A stretch of DNA of 64,000 bases from Pseudomonas nitroreducens TX1. Its GTDB lineage: Bacteria > Pseudomonadota > Gammaproteobacteria > Pseudomonadales > Pseudomonadaceae. Every line of letters begins with the position of its first letter. The stretch's first letter is position 1. The notes beneath the pieces are model-generated. The model worked only from the letters and a program-made list of their open reading frames with translations. It was not told where the DNA came from and made no database searches. Positions 7,816 through 17,486 of this stretch are shown in pieces. Made by a program: the position numbers and the translations under genes. The DNA is taken from assembly GCF_000313755.1 (NCBI RefSeq), contig NZ_AMZB01000137.1:112805-176804 (forward strand), given 5' to 3'.

Positions 7816-9690
7816 TCAGCGAGCCGCGCCACGCAGTTCAGCCACCTGCTGCTGCAGCACCAGGCGCTTGGCCTCTTGCGGTGCCACCGGCTGGCCAGCC
7901 ACCAGGCAGACCCGCGACCACAAGCGGCGCAGGAAGCCCTTCTGCGGATCGCGGCTGAAGAAGCTGCCCCACAGCCCCTGCAACGCCATTGGGATCACTG
8001 GCACCGGGGTCTCCTCGATGATGCGCTCCACGCCGCCGCGGAACTCATTCATCTCGCCATCCAGGGTCAGCATGCCTTCGGGGAAGATGCACACCAACTC
8101 CCCTTCGCGCAGGTACTCGGCGACCTTGGCAAAGGCCTTTTCGTAGGTCTGCGCGTCTTCGTTGCGCCCGGCGATGGGCACGGCGCCCGCGGTGCGGAAG
8201 ATGAAATTGAGCACCGGGATGCGGAAGATCTTGTAGTACATGACGAAGCGCACCGGGCGACGCACGGAGCCGGCGATCAGCAGTGCATCGACGAAAGACA
8301 CGTGGTTGCACACCAGGACGGCCGGGCCTTCATCGGGGATGGCGTCGAGGTTGCGGTGATCCACCCGGTACATCGAGTGGGTCAGCAGCCAGACCAGGAA
8401 GCGCATGGTGAACTCGGGCACGATCTTGAAGATGTACACGTTCACCGCGACGTTCATCAGCGAGAGCACGAGGAACAGTTCGGGGATCGACAGCTTCGCC
8501 ACCGACAGCAGCAGGATCGAGACGATCGCCGCGACCACCATGAACAGCGCATTGAGGATGTTGTTCGCGGCGATCACCCGCGCGCGCTTGTCTTCTTCGG
8601 TGCGCGCCTGGATCAGCGCGTACAGCGGCACGATGTAGAAACCGCCGAAGATGCCGATGCCGAGGATATCCGCCAGCACAGCCCAGGACTGCGAATGCTC
8701 CAGCACCGCCAGCCAGGTGTACGGCTGCTCGCCCTGCGGGAAGCCGCCCGAATGCCACCACAGCAGGATGCCGAACAGGCTCAGGCCGATGGAGCCGAAG
8801 GGCACCAGGCCGATCTCCACCTTCTTCCCCGAGAGCTTTTCGCAAAGCATCGAACCCAGTGCGATGCCCACCGAGAACACCGTGAGGATCAGCGTCACCA
8901 CACTCTCGTCGCCGTGCAGCAGCTCCTTGGCGTAGGTCGGAATCTGCGTCAGGTAGACCGCGCCGAGGAACCAGAACCAGGAGTTGCCCACCAGCGAGCG
9001 CGACACCGCCGGCCGCTGGCGCAGGCCGAGCAGGAGGATGCTCCAGGACTGGCGGAAGATGTTCCAGTCGATCTTCAGCTCCGGCAGCGCGGCGGCCGCG
9101 CGGGGAATCTTGCGGCTGGCGAGGAAGCCGCAGGTCGCCACCAGCACCACGGCGATGCCGACGCCAGCGGCGTAGTCCTGCCGCGACATCAGCACACCGG
9201 CGCCGATGGTGCCGCAGAGGATGGCGAGGAACGTACCCATCTCCACCAGGGCGTTGCCGCCCACCAGTTCGTCCTCGCGCAGGTGCTGCGGCAGGATGGA
9301 GTACTTCACCGGGCCGAACAGCGCGGAGTGGGTGCCCATGGCGAACAAGGCGAGAAACAGCAGCGGCAGGCTGCCGAACACGAAACCGGCGGCGCCCACC
9401 AGCATGATGACGATCTCGGCCAGCTTCAGCGCGCGCATCAGCGCGTCCTTGTTGAACTTCTCGCCGAACTGTCCGCCCAGGGCGGAGAACAGGAAGAACG
9501 GCAGGATGAACAGCAGCGCGCAGAGGTTGACCAGCAGGTTGCGGTCACCGCCGACGGTGAGGTGGTAGAGGATCGCCAGGATCAGCGACTGCTTGAAAAT
9601 GTTGTCGTTGAACGCACCCAGCAGCTGGGTGATGAAGAAGGGCAGGAATCGCTTGGTGCCCAGCAGGGCGAATTGCGAATGTTGAGACAT
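7816..9690 (-). CDS. MFS transporter fused to a PlsC-type acyltransferase (LplT-Aas-like)
   Basis: 624 residues. Residues 1 to ~410 are a twelve-helix major facilitator domain (start SQFALLGTKRFLPFFITQLL, then GAFNDNIFKQ, a hallmark of lysophospholipid transporter-like proteins). Residues ~420-624 are a 1-acylglycerol-3-phosphate acyltransferase domain with the catalytic NHVSFVD (H-x4-D) and the FPEG block. By analogy with LplT/Aas, it may flip lysophospholipids inward and re-acylate them. It lacks the acyl-ACP synthetase domain of longer fusions. The ATG is clear. Confidence 0.88.
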   Translation of the reverse strand: MSQHSQFALLGTKRFLPFFITQLLGAFNDNIFKQSLILAILYHLTVGGDRNLLVNLCALLFILPFFLFSALGGQFGEKFNKDALMRALKLAEIVIMLVGAAGFVFGSLPLLFLALFAMGTHSALFGPVKYSILPQHLREDELVGGNALVEMGTFLAILCGTIGAGVLMSRQDYAAGVGIAVVLVATCGFLASRKIPRAAAALPELKIDWNIFRQSWSILLLGLRQRPAVSRSLVGNSWFWFLGAVYLTQIPTYAKELLHGDESVVTLILTVFSVGIALGSMLCEKLSGKKVEIGLVPFGSIGLSLFGILLWWHSGGFPQGEQPYTWLAVLEHSQSWAVLADILGIGIFGGFYIVPLYALIQARTEEDKRARVIAANNILNALFMVVAAIVSILLLSVAKLSIPELFLVLSLMNVAVNVYIFKIVPEFTMRFLVWLLTHSMYRVDHRNLDAIPDEGPAVLVCNHVSFVDALLIAGSVRRPVRFVMYYKIFRIPVLNFIFRTAGAVPIAGRNEDAQTYEKAFAKVAEYLREGELVCIFPEGMLTLDGEMNEFRGGVERIIEETPVPVIPMALQGLWGSFFSRDPQKGFLRRLWSRVCLVAGQPVAPQEAKRLVLQQQVAELRGAAR

Positions 9691-9823
9691 CGTCCTTGTT
9701 TACCTGCGTAGCGGCCTCGAGCCGGAATGACAGCACGGATATGACGGCAACAGCGTGAAGAAAAGCCACATTTTCCGCACAAATCCATTGCGCTGACGAC
9801 AAATTCGCAAAGCGCGGGCCAAG

Positions 9824-9853
9824 AAAAAGCCCGTCACGCAGGACGGGCTTTTC
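9824..9853 (-). terminator. Terminator after the TonB-dependent receptor
   Basis: AAAAAGCCCGTC/GACGGGCTTTT stem with a six-base loop, 18 bases beyond the receptor stop. Confidence 0.85.
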
Positions 9854-9870
9854 CAGGTGTCGGCATCCGA

Positions 9871-12036
9871 TCAGAAGCCGACGCTGCCCTGCACATAGAA
9901 GGTGCGCGGCTCGCCGAGGTAGATGCCGGCGTTGTTGTCGCTGGAGCGGGTGTAGTTCATCTGGTCGAAGATATTCTTCACCCCGGCGGCGACTTTCAGG
10001 TTCGACGCCTGCGGGCCGAAGTCGTAGCCCACGCGGGCATTCCACAGCACGTAGCCGGGGATGTTGCCGTACTGGCCATCGGCGCTCGGCTCGGTGATGT
10101 AATTGCCGGTGAAGCTGCCGTTGGAATTGGTGGTCGGACCGGGCGCGCGCTGCTTCGACTGGGCGAAGCCGTCGAAGTTGTAGGTCCAGCGGTCGTGCTC
10201 GTAGCGCAGACCGATGGTCGCCACCTGGCGCGAGTACAGCGGCAGGTCGCGGCCCTGGAAGCCGGGGATTTCGCCTTCGTAGGTCGCGCGGGTGTAGGTG
10301 AAGGTGCCGTAGGCGGTCAGGCCGGCGAGTACCGGGTCCAGCGCCGCCATGTCGTAGTGCGCCGAGGTCTCGATGCCCTGGTGCTTGGTGGCGCCCAGGT
10401 TGGTCCAGCCCACGTCGTTGCTGATGTACTGCAGCTCGTCGTCGAAGTCGATGTAGAACAGCGTGACTTCCCCGCCCCAGGTGCCGTTGTCGTAGCGAGT
10501 GCCGACTTCGTAGGTCTTCGCCTTCTCCGGCTGCAGGCCGCTGGCGGTGTCGTTGCCGCTGCCGCCCTGGCCGAGCTGGAAGTACTGCAGGCTGCCGAAG
10601 GACGTCTCGTAGTTGGCGAACAGCTTCCACTCGTTGGACAGGTGATACATCACCGCCAGCGCCGGCAGCGGCTCGTTGTAGTCCTTGCTGCGGTTCTTCT
10701 CCTGGACTGGCTTGCCCTTGTTGTCGAGGACCGGGCGCTCGTGCCAGTCGGTAGAAATGCGCTCGAAGCGGATGCCCGGGGTGACGGTCCAGTTGCCCAC
10801 GTCGATCTTGTCGTCGAGGTAGATGGAATTCGCTTCGGTGCCGCCGGTACGATCCTGATAGACATGACCATCCGCCCCGGGAATCGGCGTCGGGGTGTTG
10901 TTCACGAGTCCGACCTGGCTGGCGCGCTCGTGCATGGCTTCCTTCAGGTAGCGGTAGCCGATGCTGGCTTCCTGGGTGGTCGGGCCGACCATGAAGATCT
11001 TCGACACGCGCGGCTCGATACCAAAGGTGTGGTAGTCACGCGGATAGGAAGCCAGGGTCTTGAGATCGCGATTGGCGATGGTGCTGCCACGGAAGCTGTC
11101 GCTGTAGTAGGTCAGCACTTCGACCTGGGTGAGGTCGTCGATCTGCCGCTTGTACTTGAGTGACACGTCCTTGCGCCGGCCGGTGAAGTTGTCGTAGTCG
11201 CGCACCGACTGGTACGGGTCCTTGTCGAACTGTGCCTGGGTCAGGCCGCCGGGCATGTCGGCGCTGCCGTCGTAGTAATGGAAACTGGCGGAGAACTCGT
11301 CGACGTCGGTGGGCGCCCAGTGGGTCTTGAACATCACGTCATCGATGTCGGTGGCGTCGTTGCCGTCGCGGTAGCCGGCGCCTTTCACGCCCGAGTACAG
11401 CAGCGCGGCGCCCATGCCGTTGTCGGCGGTACCGCCGAGGAAAGCGTTGTAGAGCTTCTTCCACCCGCCGTGGGAAGCGGTCTCCACGGTGCTGCCGACA
11501 TCGCCGGAGAATTCCTTGGGAATCGCGCGGGTGACGAAGTTGATCACCCCGCCGACGTTCTGCGGGCCATAGCGCACGGAGCCGGCGCCACGCACCACAT
11601 CGACACTGTCGAGGTTGCCGACCGACAGCGGGAACATCGACAGCTGCGGCTGGCCATAGGGCGCAACGGCGGCCGGGACTCCATCGATGAGCACGGTGGA
11701 GCGCGGCGACAAGCGCGAGGTCAGGCCGCGCACACCGACGTTGAGGGAGACATCGCTGCCGCCGGTGCCGTTGTTGTCCTGCACCTGCACGCCGGGAATG
11801 CCCCGCAGCACGTCGCGCACGTTCTGCGCGCCCTCTTCGATCATCTGCTCGAGCCGCACCACGGTGCGCGCGCCGGGGTGGTTCTGCACCACCTGCTGAT
11901 CCGCCTCGCCGAGCCAGTCACCGACGACGGTAACAGTCTCCAGCGACTGGGGCTCTTCCTCGGCCAGTGCCGGCAACAGCGGCGCGGCCAGGGCTACGGC
12001 GATCGCCAGGCGCGACCATGGACGAACGTGCGACAT
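9871..12036 (-). CDS. TonB-dependent outer-membrane receptor (FecA/siderophore type)
   Basis: 721 residues. Signal peptide MSHVRPWSRLAIAVALAAPL... ends near ALAEE. The plug domain spans ~30-160 (VRDVLRGIPGVQVQDN, LNVGVRGLTSRLSPRS, VDVVRGAGSVRYG). The beta-barrel ends in the canonical aromatic FYVQGSVGF. No N-terminal signalling extension of the FecA/FpvA type is present. The ligand is not determinable; iron chelates or other metal complexes are the usual substrates. The gene follows an AraC regulator on the same strand, which is a frequent pairing for siderophore uptake. No convincing Fur box was found. Confidence 0.9.
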   Translation of the reverse strand: MSHVRPWSRLAIAVALAAPLLPALAEEEPQSLETVTVVGDWLGEADQQVVQNHPGARTVVRLEQMIEEGAQNVRDVLRGIPGVQVQDNNGTGGSDVSLNVGVRGLTSRLSPRSTVLIDGVPAAVAPYGQPQLSMFPLSVGNLDSVDVVRGAGSVRYGPQNVGGVINFVTRAIPKEFSGDVGSTVETASHGGWKKLYNAFLGGTADNGMGAALLYSGVKGAGYRDGNDATDIDDVMFKTHWAPTDVDEFSASFHYYDGSADMPGGLTQAQFDKDPYQSVRDYDNFTGRRKDVSLKYKRQIDDLTQVEVLTYYSDSFRGSTIANRDLKTLASYPRDYHTFGIEPRVSKIFMVGPTTQEASIGYRYLKEAMHERASQVGLVNNTPTPIPGADGHVYQDRTGGTEANSIYLDDKIDVGNWTVTPGIRFERISTDWHERPVLDNKGKPVQEKNRSKDYNEPLPALAVMYHLSNEWKLFANYETSFGSLQYFQLGQGGSGNDTASGLQPEKAKTYEVGTRYDNGTWGGEVTLFYIDFDDELQYISNDVGWTNLGATKHQGIETSAHYDMAALDPVLAGLTAYGTFTYTRATYEGEIPGFQGRDLPLYSRQVATIGLRYEHDRWTYNFDGFAQSKQRAPGPTTNSNGSFTGNYITEPSADGQYGNIPGYVLWNARVGYDFGPQASNLKVAAGVKNIFDQMNYTRSSDNNAGIYLGEPRTFYVQGSVGF

Positions 12037-12085
12037 GCTTCCCCCTCCGCGAGGACTTCGTGAAGGGGCGGGAAATTAGAACTGA

Positions 12086-12120
12086 TTGTAAATTTTGTAA
12101 ATGCAAATGTGTCGCAAATG
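12086..12120. promoter_or_regulatory. Tandem direct repeats upstream of the TonB receptor (candidate activator sites)
   Basis: TTGTAAAT occurs twice (12086-12093, 12095-12102), followed by GCAAATG twice (12103-12109, 12114-12120), the latter 11 bp apart, one helical turn. AraC-family proteins bind direct repeats, and an AraC gene lies just upstream. Binding is inferred only. Confidence 0.35.
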
Positions 12121-12237
12121 AAAAAATATTCCGGTTGACTCGGATTCTCTTTTCGGTATCTCGAACGGCTGTTCATCAGACGCGGCGATAGGCCAGCAGC
12201 CCTTGTGTGATGGGGTTTCCCGGTGACGGGGAGAAAA

Positions 12238-13110
12238 TCAGGTCGAACGGAACGAGCGTGCGCAAGCCTGGCGATACTCGCCGGGACCGACGCCATAGGC
12301 CTGCTTGAACTGTCGGCTGAGGTGGCTCTGGTCGGCGAAACCCAATTGCATGGCCACGTTCACCGGCATGCAGCCCTGCTTGAGCAGCGCCCTCGCCTGC
12401 TCCAGGCGACGCTGCTTGAGCCAGGCGTGGGGCGGCAGGCCGGTGGCCTTGCGGAAGACCCGGGCGAAGTGGAAAGGCGACAGCCCGACGGCGGCGGCCA
12501 GTTCCTCCAGCGACGGCGGCTCCATCAAGCGCGAACCCAGCAGTTCACGGGCGCGGGCCACGGCCAGGGGCTCGTTGCCCGCCGGCGGCGCCTCGGGAAT
12601 CCGCGCGTGACGCTGGAACAGCATCAGCAAGGCTTCGCGCCAACAGGTCTGGCACTGCAGCACAGTCGCCTCGGAATCCAGCAGGTGGTGCGCAGCGAAC
12701 AGCGCCTGCACCAGCTGCGGATCGAACACTACGCTGGCGTCGAAGGACGGCGTACCGCCTGGGCCGAGCTCCAGCTCCTCCAGCACGCCGGAAACCTGCG
12801 CCAGCTCCGGGTAGAAGCCGCGATAGCGCCAACCGTCCTCGTCGGCCTTGGAACCGGTATGAACCTCGTCGGGGTTGATCAGCACCACGCTGCCGGCCGG
12901 GGCGACGTGCTCGGCGCCGCGATGGTGGAAGCGCTGCGCGCCCTGCTCGATCATGACGAAGGCGAAGCCTTCATGGACGTGGGGCGAGAACACCTGCTCG
13001 ATGTAGCGCGCGTGCAGCAACTCCACGCCGCCCAGCTCCTGGGCGCGCCAGAAGCGGGTGCGTTCGCCGCTCGCGTGATGTTCTGCCATGGTCCTGCCTC
13101 GATGTCGCAC
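12238..13110 (-). CDS. AraC-family transcriptional regulator with N-terminal cupin
   Basis: 290 residues. The N-terminal cupin-like sensor (HVHEGFAFVMIEQGAQRFHH, then PAGSVVLINPDEVHTG) is followed by two HTHs from about 190: LEELAAAVGLSPFHFARVFR with KATGLPPHAWL, and VNVAMQLGFADQSHLSRQFK with GVGPGEYRQ. This matches the soluble-effector subclass of AraC regulators. It sits 201 bp upstream of the TonB receptor on the same strand and is the likely local regulator, though genes of the GNAT side cannot be excluded. Confidence 0.88.
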   Translation of the reverse strand: MRHRGRTMAEHHASGERTRFWRAQELGGVELLHARYIEQVFSPHVHEGFAFVMIEQGAQRFHHRGAEHVAPAGSVVLINPDEVHTGSKADEDGWRYRGFYPELAQVSGVLEELELGPGGTPSFDASVVFDPQLVQALFAAHHLLDSEATVLQCQTCWREALLMLFQRHARIPEAPPAGNEPLAVARARELLGSRLMEPPSLEELAAAVGLSPFHFARVFRKATGLPPHAWLKQRRLEQARALLKQGCMPVNVAMQLGFADQSHLSRQFKQAYGVGPGEYRQACARSFRST

Positions 13111-13155
13111 CGCCGCTCTGCAGAGCGCGCGGGTCGATCACCTTACACCGCCCCT

Positions 13156-13725
13156 TCAGCCGTTGAAACCGGCTTCCAGTGCGGCCTTCACCTGCGGCCA
13201 TTCCTGGTCTGTGATGCTGTAGAGGATGGTGTCGTCGAGACGCCCGCCGGCCAGGCGCCGATGGTTGCGCAGTACGCCTTCGCGCACCGCGCCAAGCTTC
13301 TCGATGGCCCGCTGGGAGCGTTCGTTGCTGGCAGCAGTCTTGAACTGCACGCGGACCATCTTCCAGCTGTCAAAGGCGTGGCGCAGCATCAGGTACTTCA
13401 TGGTGGCGTTGAGGCCGCTGCCATGCTGGCTCTGGTCCAGCCAGGTGGCGCCGATCTCGCAGGCCGGCAGCGCCGGGAGGAAATCCATGAAGCGCGTGGT
13501 GCCGACTATCTGGTTGCCCAGGCGCACCACCAGCGGGAGGGCGCGGCCCTCCCGCTGCTCTGCCAGGCCCTGGCGGTACCAGTCCGGGCGCCCCGGCGCA
13601 CTCATGAACTGCAGGACGTCGCGATTCTGCTCCGCCAGCGTCACCAGGTCCGGCACGTCGGCCTCCACCATGGGCTCCAGGCGCAGGGCCCCGCGCTGCA
13701 AGGTGATAGGTAACGGTCTGAACAT
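13156..13725 (-). CDS. GNAT-family N-acetyltransferase (RimJ/RimL type)
   Basis: 189 residues from an ATG preceded by GGAGGGCGCC; the longer upstream frame has no comparable ribosome-binding site. The fold is of the RimL/PF13302 type: LQRGALRLEPMVEADVPDL, GTTRFMDFLPAL, QHGSGLNATMKYLML with the acetyl-CoA loop, and SNERSQRAIEKLGAVREG near the end. Family members acetylate protein N-termini, small amines or metabolites; the substrate is unknown. Same strand as the AraC regulator, 45 bp upstream of it. Confidence 0.87.
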   Translation of the reverse strand: MFRPLPITLQRGALRLEPMVEADVPDLVTLAEQNRDVLQFMSAPGRPDWYRQGLAEQREGRALPLVVRLGNQIVGTTRFMDFLPALPACEIGATWLDQSQHGSGLNATMKYLMLRHAFDSWKMVRVQFKTAASNERSQRAIEKLGAVREGVLRNHRRLAGGRLDDTILYSITDQEWPQVKAALEAGFNG

Positions 13726-13986
13726 GGCGCCCTCCTCGAAACACGACGCGACATCATCGCTCACATCAGAGCGTAGCGGCCTGCTGAAGTGCCGCGCGCC
13801 GGCAGGCGCTCGACAGACGGACCGCGAAAAGGCCGGCAAGCTACCAGCCCGGCGTTCCACTCTCAAGTGTGAGGCGTGACACAGCGCCACTGAGACATTG
13901 GTAGCAGGCGTCTGACAGTTCCGGACTTTGGTGCGAAACTGCTGCGAGTGCTCCTGCGGGGGAGCCCGTTCACTTCCGGAGTCAGC

Positions 13987-16900
13987 ATGTCGTTGTCCAG
14001 TGGGTTGATCGCAACGGTCGCCCTGCTCTACATGGCGGTCCTGTTCGCCATCGCGTTCTATGGCGACCGCCGTCGCGCCCCTCTTTCGCCGCGTGTCCGC
14101 GCCTGGGTCTACAGCCTGTCCCTGGCGGTCTACTGCACCAGCTGGACCTTCTTCGGCGCCGTCGGCCAGGCTGCCGACCAGTTGTGGTCATTCCTGCCGA
14201 TCTACGTCGGCCCCGTGCTGCTGATGCTCTTCGCGCCCTGGGTGCTGCAGAAGATGATCATGATCAGCAAGCAGGAGAACATCACCTCCATCGCCGACTT
14301 CATCGCCGCACGCTACGGCAAGTCCCAGGCGCTGGCGGTCGTGGTGGCGCTGATCTGCGTGGTCTGCGTGCTGCCCTATATCGCCCTGCAGCTCAAGGGC
14401 ATCGTCCTCGGCGTCAACCTGCTGATCGGCGCCGGCCCTGATTCCACCGGCATCCGCGCCCAGGACACGGCGCTGATCGTGTCACTGGTTCTCGCCCTGT
14501 TCACCATCGTCTTCGGCACCCGCAACCTGGACGTTACCGAGCACCACCGCGGGATGGTGCTGGCGATCGCCTTCGAATCACTGGTCAAGCTCACCGCCTT
14601 CCTCGCCGTGGGCATCTTCGTCACCTACGGCCTCTATGACGGATTCGGCGACCTGGTCGACAAGGCCCGGGTCGCCCCGCAGCTCAACGAGTACTGGAAG
14701 GAGACCGTGCACTGGCCGGCCATGCTGCTGCAGACCGGCGTGGCGATGACCGCCATCATGTGCCTGCCGCGCCAGTTTCACGTGCTGGTGGTGGAGAACA
14801 TCGAGCCGCGCGACCTCAACCTCGCGCGCTGGGTGTTTCCGATCTACCTGGTGCTGGCCGCGCTGTTCGTGGTGCCCATCGCCCTCGCCGGGCAGATGCA
14901 CCTGCCCGCCGGCGTGATGCCTGATTCCTTCGTCATCAGCCTGCCGCTGGCCGAGGCGCACCCGGCACTGGCCCTGCTGGCCTTCATCGGCGGCGCGTCG
15001 GCGGCCACCGGCATGGTGATCGTCGCCAGCGTGGCCCTCTCCACCATGGTCTCCAACGACATGCTGCTGCCCTGGCTGCTGCGCCGCAAAGGCGAAGCCG
15101 AGCAGCCCTTCGAGGTGTTCCGCCACTGGCTGCTGACCGTGCGCCGGGTGAGCATCGCGCTGATCCTGCTGCTGGCCTATGTCAGCTACCGCCTGCTGGG
15201 CTCCACCGCGAGCCTCGCCACCATCGGCCAGATCGCCTTCGCCGCCATCGCCCAGTTGGGCCCGGCGATGATCGGCGCGCTGTACTGGAAGCAGGCCAAC
15301 CGCCGGGGCGTGTTCGCCGGCCTGGCTGCAGGCTCGCTGCTGTGGGCCTACACGCTGGTCTTGCCGGTGGTCGCCAAGGGCCTGGGCTGGCCGCTGCACG
15401 CCTTCCCCGGCCTGGCCTGGCTCGCCGGCCGGCCGTTCGGCCTGTCCATCGAGCCGCTGACGCTCGGCGTGCTGCTCTCGTTGATCGGCAACTTCGCCCT
15501 GTTCGGGCTGGTCTCGGTGTTCTCCCGTACCCGCGTGTCCGAGCACTGGCAGGCCAGCCGCTTCATCGGCCAGGAAATCTCCCAGAAGCTCAGCTCGCGC
15601 TCGATGCTTGCGGTGCAGCTGGAAGACCTGCTGATGCTCGCTGCCCGCTTCGTCGGCGAGGAGCGCGCGCGACAGAGCTTCATCCGTTTCGCCTACCGCC
15701 AGGGCAAGGGCTTCACCCCCAGCCAGAATGCCAACGACGAGTGGATCGCCCACACCGAGCGCCTGCTCGCCGGCGTGCTCGGCGCTTCTTCCGCGCGCGC
15801 CGTGGTGAAGGCCGCCATCGAAGGCCGCGAAATGCAGGTGGAGGACGTGGTGAAGATCGCCGACGAAGCCTCCGAGGTGCTGCAGTTCAACCGCGCGCTG
15901 CTGCAGGGCGCCATCGAGAACATCACCCAGGGCATCAGCGTGGTGGACCAGTCGCTGCGCCTGGTGGCCTGGAACCATCGCTACATCGAGCTGTTCGAGT
16001 ATCCGGACGGACTGATCTACGTGGGCCGGCCCATTGCCGACATCATCCGCTACAACGCCGAACGCGGCCTGTGCGGCCCGGGCGATCCGGACCTGCACGT
16101 CGCCAAGCGCCTGTACTGGATGCGCCAGGGCACGCCGCATACCTCCGAGCGACTGTTCCCCAATGGCCGGGTGATCGAACTGATCGGCAACCCGATGCCC
16201 GGCGGCGGCTTCGTCATGAGCTTCACCGACATCACCAACTACCGCGATGCCGAACAGGGCCTGAAGGACGCCAACGAGAGCCTGGAGCAACGCGTGCAGG
16301 AGCGCACCTTCGAGCTGTCACAACTCAACCAGGCGCTGACCGAAGCCAAGGGCACCGCGGAAGCCGCCAACCAGTCGAAGTCGCGCTTCCTCGCCGCCGT
16401 CAGCCATGACCTGATGCAGCCGTTGAACGCCGCGCGGCTGTTCTCCGCCGCCCTCGCCCACCAGGAAAAACTGCCCGAAGAAGCCACCGAACTGGTGCGC
16501 CACCTGGACTCCTCGTTACGCTCGGCTGAAGACCTGATCACCGACCTGCTGGACATCTCGCGTCTCGAGGGAGGCCGCGTCAGCGCCGACGTCGCGGCCT
16601 TCCCGCTGAGCAACCTGTACGACACCCTCGGCGTGGAGTTCCGCGTGCTGGCCCAGGAGCACGGCATCGACTTCCACGTGCGCGGCAGCAAGCTGCGCGT
16701 GGAAAGTGATATCAAGCTGCTGCGCCGCGTGCTGCAGAACTTCCTCACCAACGCCTTCCGCTACGCCAAGGGCCACGTGCTACTGGGCGTGCGCCGCGAG
16801 GCCGGGCACCTGCGGCTGGAAGTCTGGGACCACGGCCCGGGCATCCCACCGGACAAGCTGCAGGTGATCTTCGAGGAATTCAAACGCCTGGACAGCCACC

Positions 16901-17463
16901 AGACCCGCGCCGAGAAAGGCCTGGGCCTTGGCCTGGCGATTGCCGACCGGCTCTGCAAGGTGCTCGGCCACCGCCTGCAGGTGCGCTCCTGGCCGGGCAA
17001 GGGCAGCGTGTTCAGCGTCAGCGTGCCGCTGGCTCGCCAGCCGGCACCGGCGGCAATCAACGGGCACAAGGTGGAAACCCCGGAGCAGCTCAACGGCGCG
17101 CAGGTGCTGTGCGTCGATAACGAGGACAGCATCCTCACCGGCATGAACAGCCTGCTCACTCGCTGGGGCTGCCGCGTGCTTACCGCGCGCAGCCGCGAGG
17201 AATGCCAAGCACTGCTGGAAGAGGACGCGCGCCCGCAACTGGCGTTGATCGACTATCACCTGGACGACGGCGAGCTGGGCACCGACCTCATGGCCTGGCT
17301 GCGTACCCGTCTGGGCGAACCGGTGCCAGGCGTGGTGATCAGCGCGGATGCCCGCCCCGAACTGGTGGCGCAGATCCATGCAGCGGGACTGGACTTCCTG
17401 CCCAAGCCGGTGAAGCCGGCCGCGTTGCGGGCATTGTTGAGTCGGCATCTGAGTTTGCGGTGA
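13987..17463 (+). CDS. mxtR: SLC5-type transporter-fused hybrid sensor histidine kinase (MxtR/CrbS)
   Basis: 1158 residues. Residues 1 to ~500 are a sodium:solute symporter (SLC5) domain with about thirteen membrane helices (SLAVYCTSWTFFGAVGQAA, ITSIADFIAARYGKS). A PAS-like segment lies near 640-750 (IENITQGISVVDQSLRLVAWN). HisKA follows, with His in FLAAVSHDLMQPLNAARLF (~805), then a HATPase with WDHGPGIPP and GLGLGLAIADRL. A C-terminal receiver has LALIDYHLDDGE (Asp ~1088). Pseudomonas orthologs MxtR/CrbS, with the response regulator ErdR/CrbR, control acetate use. No regulator gene is adjacent. The ATG at 13987 is preferred over an upstream start without a good ribosome-binding site. Confidence 0.88.
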   Translation: MSLSSGLIATVALLYMAVLFAIAFYGDRRRAPLSPRVRAWVYSLSLAVYCTSWTFFGAVGQAADQLWSFLPIYVGPVLLMLFAPWVLQKMIMISKQENITSIADFIAARYGKSQALAVVVALICVVCVLPYIALQLKGIVLGVNLLIGAGPDSTGIRAQDTALIVSLVLALFTIVFGTRNLDVTEHHRGMVLAIAFESLVKLTAFLAVGIFVTYGLYDGFGDLVDKARVAPQLNEYWKETVHWPAMLLQTGVAMTAIMCLPRQFHVLVVENIEPRDLNLARWVFPIYLVLAALFVVPIALAGQMHLPAGVMPDSFVISLPLAEAHPALALLAFIGGASAATGMVIVASVALSTMVSNDMLLPWLLRRKGEAEQPFEVFRHWLLTVRRVSIALILLLAYVSYRLLGSTASLATIGQIAFAAIAQLGPAMIGALYWKQANRRGVFAGLAAGSLLWAYTLVLPVVAKGLGWPLHAFPGLAWLAGRPFGLSIEPLTLGVLLSLIGNFALFGLVSVFSRTRVSEHWQASRFIGQEISQKLSSRSMLAVQLEDLLMLAARFVGEERARQSFIRFAYRQGKGFTPSQNANDEWIAHTERLLAGVLGASSARAVVKAAIEGREMQVEDVVKIADEASEVLQFNRALLQGAIENITQGISVVDQSLRLVAWNHRYIELFEYPDGLIYVGRPIADIIRYNAERGLCGPGDPDLHVAKRLYWMRQGTPHTSERLFPNGRVIELIGNPMPGGGFVMSFTDITNYRDAEQGLKDANESLEQRVQERTFELSQLNQALTEAKGTAEAANQSKSRFLAAVSHDLMQPLNAARLFSAALAHQEKLPEEATELVRHLDSSLRSAEDLITDLLDISRLEGGRVSADVAAFPLSNLYDTLGVEFRVLAQEHGIDFHVRGSKLRVESDIKLLRRVLQNFLTNAFRYAKGHVLLGVRREAGHLRLEVWDHGPGIPPDKLQVIFEEFKRLDSHQTRAEKGLGLGLAIADRLCKVLGHRLQVRSWPGKGSVFSVSVPLARQPAPAAINGHKVETPEQLNGAQVLCVDNEDSILTGMNSLLTRWGCRVLTARSREECQALLEEDARPQLALIDYHLDDGELGTDLMAWLRTRLGEPVPGVVISADARPELVAQIHAAGLDFLPKPVKPAALRALLSRHLSLR

Positions 17464-17486
17464 TGGTCCTACGCGATGGTTTGATG

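Noticed and set aside
7783..9711. A 642-codon plus-strand open frame opposite the MFS-acyltransferase
   Set aside because: Its product is His/Gln/Arg-rich low complexity, typical of the antisense of a GC-rich gene; the minus strand has clear domains and motifs.
12040..12140. A Fur box for the TonB receptor
   Set aside because: The AT-rich leader has direct repeats but no sequence close to the 19-bp inverted Fur consensus.
12223..13713. A 496-codon plus-strand frame opposite AraC and GNAT genes
   Set aside because: Covers two recognised minus-strand genes and shows no domain.
14578..16290. A 570-codon frame antisense to mxtR
   Set aside because: Gln/His/Gly-rich shadow of the kinase gene.
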